From: Neospora caninum Liverpool
Lineage: Eukaryota > Apicomplexa > Conoidasida > Eucoccidiorida > Sarcocystidae
Direction: 5' to 3'
Length of the DNA stretch: 64,000 nt
Assembly (NCBI RefSeq): GCF_000208865.1
Contig: NC_018393.1
Coordinates: 1,550,001 to 1,614,000 of the forward strand
Shown: piece after piece, positions 59,353 to 64,000 of the stretch
Numbering within the stretch: position 1 is the stretch's first letter
How the letters are laid out: each line of letters starts with the position of its first letter
Position numbers and translations under genes: made by a program
The notes under the pieces: model-generated
What the model saw: only the letters and a program-made list of their open reading frames with translations
Told to the model about the DNA's origin: nothing
The model's database searches: none

Positions 59353-60977
59353 ACGAGTATCTGTGCTCTTGATGTGCATGCTGATGGGGATTTCATTCTC
59401 TGTAGAGAGACGCCGATTGACTTCGTCAGATGCTCTCGTCTTGACGTGAGTGCGGGCGTCGTCTGGTTTCCGACAGTAGCGCGCATGCAGTGTGCGCCAA
59501 GAGGGAGAATGTGCCGGCAAAGAAACGTCTCTGGGTTGATTTCCAGGTGGAAGCAGCGTTACGTCGACGGAGACAGTTGACCACGGATGCGTACGAGGGG
59601 GTGAGTTTCTTTCAGTCCTTTTGCTTGCGGCCGCACAACGTTTATGACTTTCTGGCGCGTCTTACCGCTCCCCTGTTTCTCTCCTGTCTCGTTACAATTC
59701 GGAACCGGAATCGCCTCTTCGCCTCATTTCACTTTTCGTTCCATCTTTTTGGTTCAATCTCATTCGTTCCATCTCATTTGATCCTCGTGCGCTCCCACAG
59801 AAACAGCTGCCCCGTGCACTGCCTTTTCGGTTCCCTGCTTCTAAGTTTCGGGCGCGCGTCCGCGTGCGTCTTGCTCTTTCTCTTCCGTTCTTTCTTCCTC
59901 CGTTTCTGCCTGTCTCTCGTTCTCCCCTCGCTTCTCCGCTTTGTCTCTTTTTCTCCTCCTCGCTCGTGACCGTTGCCTCCCGTTTTTTACTGGGCGACAT
60001 TTGGTCTGGTGCCTTTTCTTCAGATGCACGGCAAGATCAACACGGCGCTCCACTACCGACGCGCTCTCGGATCTTCTTCGTCCGACGATAGCGACGGAGA
60101 GAGCGAGAGCCCACGGAACCAAATCGTGGACTCGCCTGCCTTTCCTCAGCCCGCGCTACCCTCTGCACCTGCTCAAGGTGAGCATCAGGGGCCGTGCGCG
60201 TTATTCGCTTTCTCTCTTTTCTCTTCTCTCTTCTCTCTTTTCTCTTTTCTCTTCTCTCTTCTCTCTTTTCTCTTCTCTCTTCTGTCTTCTCTCTTTTCTC
60301 TTCTCTCTTCTGCCTTTTCTCTTCTCTCTTTTCTCTTTTCTCTTCACTCTTTTCTCTTCACTCTTTTCTCTTTTCTCTTCACTCTTTTCTCTTCCCTCTC
60401 TTCTCTTCTCACTCTTCTCTTCTCTCTTTTCTCTTCTCTCTTCTGTCTTCTGTCATTTCTCATCTCTCTTTNNNNNNNNNNNNNNNNNNNNNNNNNNNNN
60501 NNNNNNNNNNNNNNNNNNNNNNNNNNNNNNNNNNNNNNNNNNNNNNNNNNNNNNNNNNNNNNNNNNNNNNNCCTCTCCTCTCTTTTCTCTTCTCTCTCTT
60601 CTCTTCTCTCTTCTCTCTTTTCTCTTCTCTCTTTTCTCTTCTCTCTCTTCTCTTTTCTCTTCTCTCTTTTCTCTTGTCTCTTTTCTCTTTCTCCCCTCCT
60701 CACTCTTGTGCCCCGTCGCGCTCACTGGGAAGCGTGTCTCTTTTGCGTGGCCGCTATGGCGTCCATCGCTTCTCGCGGCTTCCTGGCACGAGTCGCTTCT
60801 CTTTCATGCGTTTCCTGCGCCTCAGGCTCATCCTTCCCTGCCCTCTTGTCGATTTTGGCGGGCGCGTCGGTAGACGCACCCGCACCCGCCGAAAACGCCG
60901 ACGTCGATCCTTCTCTCTTTGCGCTTCCTCTCGATGGAGGAACGACAGGAGACGATCTCCTCGCTCTCTTTGGGTGA
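49393..60977 (+). CDS. Two HMG boxes fused to a TFIIIB B'' (BDP1) core and SANT domain
   Basis: Ten exons, all in phase: 49393-51226, 51555-55769, 56337-56705, 57199-57347, 57547-57827, 58340-58528, 58951-59074, 59547-59600, 60024-60177, 60826-60977 (about 2506 residues). Exon 2 encodes HMG box 1 (about 1105-1170: SGWALFAKEKRAEL, FVARFWHQLSKEKKAEW) and box 2 (about 1387-1455: GYTAFTFFAKEMRQK, FIGDKWRQVSPEEKKIF). The 3' exons carry features of BDP1, the TFIIIB subunit used by RNA polymerase III: GPLTLWDLIQRNKRRP (family form MtMadLIyyNP), ALRLDADGQLVMAEGG, then the SANT/Myb domain (about 2332-2387) with KGKRWTPEETQRFYAALEQ, YGTDLLLVGTLLPH and KQLKLKLKIEERR. The exon 2/3 junction reads EEDEEWEE-SGDYTSDEEFVP, phase 1 on both sides. 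The N-terminal 1100 residues are Ser/Pro/Glu-rich. If two genes are really present, the break would lie in the intron 55770-56336. Confidence 0.75.
56767..56780. repeat. Short (TA)n tract in HMG/BDP1 intron 3
   Basis: TA dinucleotide run about 60 bases after exon 3 of the HMG/BDP1 gene, with ATATAC/GCATAC-like flanks. Confidence 0.8.
58544..58569. repeat. Poly-C tract just after a splice donor
   Basis: C-run with a single T, beginning 15 bases downstream of the exon 6 donor of the HMG/BDP1 gene. Possibly length-variable. Confidence 0.85.
59319..59350. repeat. (TA)n microsatellite in HMG/BDP1 intron 7
   Basis: The longest pure TA run in the window (about 32 bases), in the intron following the SANT-coding exon. 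Confidence 0.88.
60205..60700 (+). repeat. CTCTTTTCTCTT-type array in HMG/BDP1 intron 9
   Basis: Irregular tandem array of TCTCTTTTCTCTTC-like units filling most of the intron 60178-60825, pyrimidine-only on the coding strand and broken by the assembly gap. Apparent open frames of Ser/Leu/Phe through it are artefacts of composition. Confidence 0.93.
60472..60571. other. Assembly gap (100 N)
   Basis: Exactly 100 N, the usual placeholder length, inside the polypyrimidine array. The true size of intron 9 is therefore unknown. Confidence 0.99.
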
Positions 60978-62681
60978 TTCGGAGAAAGGTTTCTCTCCGC
61001 GGCTCTTCCGCTTTTCTTGTGCTTCTCTCTGCTCCGTCTGTGCTGCCCTCCGTCTCTAAACTCTTCCCTCTGTTGTTAGTCCTGGTGACGCATTCGCGAC
61101 AAACACCGCTGCTCTGGGGAGCGAAAATGGTTCTTTTGCTTTTGTGCGCCTCAAATAGCGACGGGCAAAGTGTTAGACACGAAGGTTCGTGGAAGAGAGG
61201 AGACGCGAAAGAGACTAAAAGAAACAGAGCAGGGAGATGACCTTCCGCTATACCGCAAGTAACTCGCGTTTGATCTATGCCTTTCGCGCTGTCGCGGTCT
61301 TGCGCGAACCGTTTCCTTCTTCTTCCGCCTTTTCGTGAGCCTCTGTAGTTCTCGACGTGTGGAGAGGGACAGTCCAAACTCTCGAATTTCCGTCGTTCCG
61401 CGACATGTTTCGCGATTCTCCTTTGGTTCCCGTGTTTAGACAGCGTGAATGGCTGTACGCGTCGTTTTCGACGAAGGCGCGATTCAGAAGTCTTCGTGCT
61501 TCGTCTAACGCACACGCAACAATAAAGCCGATTCGCTTCTGCTAAAGGTACTCGACCGCTTCTTTGTTCGCGTTCGTTTCTGCATGCGTCCAACAATCAC
61601 ACACAGCTACCCCATTTATACACACATCTATACATGGTAAATAAAAATGTATCTATGAATATATATGTATATATATGTCGATGTGAACAAACAGCTCAGC
61701 GAGTAGTGTATTTTCTCCAGAAAAGAACAGAAGTTGTTGAACCTTTTACAATAAATTTTAACACAGGTATATAAATCTGTACACAGGTACCCATACATCT
61801 GCACACGAATATCGCCTTAGCAAACAAATAGACATTTATATGAATAGGTATGTCCGTTGCGAGCGCGTTCATTTACACCTAAGCTTCTGTTTTCCGAGAA
61901 GACATGGATTCTGAGTATCGGAGTTTTGGGCGACGCAGCGGTCGAAGGTGCGACAGGTTATGCTGTGAGGGTGGAGGGTGTTCGTCAACGTGGATGCTCC
62001 ACAGACAGCGTAGCGGCATCCGGCTCTCTTTCTTGGTGAGGCTGAGGGTTCTAAACGGCTGCCTGCGTCGCTACCTCGAAAACGTGGAAAACGCGCTCCC
62101 TGTCCACGCCCATCACGAAACACCCGCTGCCCGGACGCTCCCTTCGACACACACACACACATCCTTCATCGCTGCGGCAAACGTGGTGAAGGAGCGGTGG
62201 TATGTGCTCCGGTAAGGGGTGCCCAGACGCAGGTGCGACGCCATTTGGTGTGCAGCAGAGAGGGACGTGTGACGCGAACGGCGGGGGGGGGGGGGTGTGG
62301 TCCCGCGGGCACGAGCTTTGTCGGTAAAACAAGGTTTAAAACTTCGTGACGCGACTGTGCATAGAGGGAGGAAGTGCGAGAGAGTGCAGAGAAGCGAAAG
62401 GAACAGATCGAAGGGAAGCGAAAAGCAGAAGAAAGACGGAAAGAGACGCAGGGAAGGAGAGAAGGCCAGAACGGAGCAGCCGGTCCCTGCGCGGCAGAGG
62501 CAGCTCGAGGCGACGACTGACCACACGCGCGGGAAACAGCAAGGGCGGGCTCGAGGACAGATGCAGAGACAGGGAGATCGTGGTGCCACGGGGAGACAGA
62601 GAGACGCGAAGGGAATCGGCACGGGCGAGCAGGACGAGAACCTGAGGAGGCATGGAACGGCGAAGGGAAGCCGGAGACAAA
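60978..62681. other. Convergent intergenic region with unresolved open frames
   Basis: Between the 3' ends of the HMG/BDP1 gene (+) and the small minus-strand gene. Contains TA/TATG-rich sequence at 61,600-61,850. At 61,890-62,215 there are plus-strand open segments ending in good donors (TTG/GTGAGG near 62,036 and CCG/GTAAGG near 62,213), with WILSIGVLGDAAVEGATGYA readable in one, but the minus strand is open too and no acceptor or partner exon could be fixed. From 62,350 to 62,650 the plus strand is purine-rich. Confidence 0.45.
62283..62295. repeat. Poly-G tract
   Basis: G13 run in intergenic DNA near the right end of the window. Confidence 0.85.
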
Positions 62682-63492
62682 TCAGGCCTTCTCGGTGTCG
62701 AGAGACGCGGCGGGGCGGAACGGGCCTCCGTCAGGGGCTCTGTAAGCCGTGACCGTCTCCGCGAAAACCTAAGAAAAGTGGAAAATAGAACAGAGGGACA
62801 TCTGGGATAGGGAAATCAAAGAAGAGGCGGAACCATACCAGAAAGATCGAGACAGCAAAACCAGATCACCTACAAGCCCGATGACACACACGCCACTCCT
62901 ACAAGCATGAAGGCGTCTAACCTCGGATTCACAGCCGACATGTATATATATATATATATATATATACATATATATGTATATGCCTGTGTATGGAAAGACG
63001 TAGCACGACTTTTTCTAAATGAAAATGCATGTGTACGCGGTTACTGCTCCTTTGCGTGGTGGCGTTCGCGAGAGAAGCAGAGCGACAGGGAAGAGCACAA
63101 GACACACTTCCACAAAACAAACGGCGCTGGCTGCACGCCAGAGAAAAGTGAATGCGAACAATGCGGCGGAGCGACGCGGCAAAGGAAATCTAAGCGCATG
63201 CAGTGTTTACCCTCGAAGTATCGACGCGGCCTCGCAGCTTGGCGCAGAGCAGAAAGCAGCCTGCGGAGATTGCCAAGCCACACAGCAGACAGAAGAGACA
63301 GGTTCAAAGGGAGGCGCACGTAGTGAACCTGATTTCGTTCTCTTCTTCCCGCAAAGCGTTTACAAGGACTTGGGAGCGCGCACAGCGCGGGCACAGGCCT
63401 TCGCAGCGGGACCACTCGAAGCCCGTGTCTTGAGTGCCTGGGAAAACGTCGCTCTCTCTGGGTGCCAAAAGCTCCCATGGATCCCAGACCAT
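62682..63492 (-). CDS. Small unrecognised protein, probable single membrane helix
   Basis: Four minus-strand exons: 63492-63329, 63260-63211, 63130-63045 and 62768-62682, phases 2, 1, 0 in agreement and good acceptors (for example CCACTTTTCTTAG before the last exon). The model gives 128 residues starting MVWDPWELLAPRESDVFPGT. A Cys pair (RCEGLCPRC) is followed by a helical stretch (NALREEENEIRLLSALRQAA, then RPRRYFEG), a hydrophobic segment encoded by exon 3 (AVCFVEVCLVLFPVALLLS) and a short tail ending SLDTEKA. The start at 63492 is uncertain, since the frame stays open to 63738 with basic, low-complexity sequence. Exon 3 is pyrimidine-rich and may be partly intronic. No family recognised; a small inner-mitochondrial or ER membrane protein is one possibility. 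Confidence 0.4.
62943..62966. repeat. (TA)n microsatellite
   Basis: TA dinucleotide run, followed by CATATATATGTATATG, in the last intron of the small minus-strand gene. Confidence 0.85.
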
Positions 63493-64000
63493 TATGGCTA
63501 ATGTGTGAGCGGATTGCCTCTGATGCGCACGCTCCCCACAGGTCAGTAGTGCGGGATTCCCTTTCCCGTCTCTCTCTCGCGAATGTTGCGGGTCACTTCG
63601 GCCTCGCCTGTTTCTTGGTCCTCTCCCTATAGCGACGCCCGGTAGAGAACGGTCACACGTGGAGCTGCCTTCGCTGCGTTTTCTCTCCTTTTCAAATGGC
63701 GTCTCGTTCGCTGCCTCGCCTGCGCGCTGCCCCCGCATGTTTACCTCTCCGTGCAGACGCCATCGGTTGCCCAGCCCCTCTATCCGTGGTCAGAACCAAG
63801 TACATACGCAAGACAACCCATGCGCATACAAACATCAAGTCGCGCATACATAAAATATATATATACATATATAGGTCTTTGAAACAGTCACGTGCATGTG
63901 TAGAGGGCAGTTGGCGCCTTTTGGCCTTGCCTGCTATCTTGCGGTGAAGAGAGTAGATTTCTGGGGGAGGCGGCCGTTCTCGGTTCTTCATGACCTTTTG
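63493..64000. other. Right edge, no resolved gene
   Basis: Upstream side of the minus-strand gene starting at 63492. Contains a pyrimidine-rich stretch (63,550-63,700), a plus-strand frame from 63,696 opening MASRSLPRLRAAPACLPLRA that runs into TA/TATA-rich sequence (63,855-63,872), and nothing conserved. Confidence 0.4.

Noticed and set aside
1..64000. tRNA genes, rRNA, CRISPR arrays, bacterial operons
   Set aside because: I looked for tRNA B-box (GGTTCGANNCC) cores with matching arms and for evenly spaced short repeats with unique spacers and found none; the genome is eukaryotic.

Overview
The window is nuclear DNA of a coccidian apicomplexan, most likely Toxoplasma gondii or a close relative such as Hammondia or Neospora. 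The grounds are many short GT-AG introns, pyrimidine-rich intron sequence, frequent GCATGC and long (TA)n tracts, very long proteins rich in Ser, Ala, Gln and Glu, and an intronic fragment of mitochondrial cox1, a known habit of the T. gondii nucleus. Gene models below were built by eye: I joined exons only where splice sites and codon phase agree, and checked them against conserved protein families.

Layout. (1) 270-1829 (+): ribosomal protein uL2/RPL8, first exon outside the window. (2) 1.8-16 kb: gene-poor, with two minus-strand genes for small secreted proteins (6445-7233, and a first exon at 10582-11065). (3) 16136-27963 (+): a roughly 16-exon gene for an RSF1-like DDT/WHIM chromatin protein with a Gln-rich tail; one intron carries a cox1 NUMT. 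(4) 28-32 kb: mostly intergenic, with a 24/27-bp polypyrimidine array and one doubtful minus exon. (5) 31981-38666 (+): a ten-exon gene for the OST48/WBP1 subunit of oligosaccharyltransferase. (6) 40025-41532 (-): an unrecognised 179-residue protein. (7) 41642-45630 (-): a six-exon snurportin-1-like gene. (8) 49393-60977 (+): a ten-exon, about 2506-residue protein that places two HMG boxes upstream of the TFIIIB B'' (BDP1) core and SANT domain; an intron holds the window's only assembly gap. (9) 62682-63492 (-): a small, probably membrane-anchored protein of unknown function.

The genes do not form one pathway. Three products are nuclear or nuclear-import factors (RSF1-like, snurportin-like, HMG/BDP1), one is an ER glycosylation subunit and one is ribosomal. 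The most notable points are the HMG-HMG-BDP1 architecture, the mitochondrial fragment with two related elements nearby, and a recurring pattern of different tandem polypyrimidine arrays lying on the sense strand in introns or just upstream of genes.
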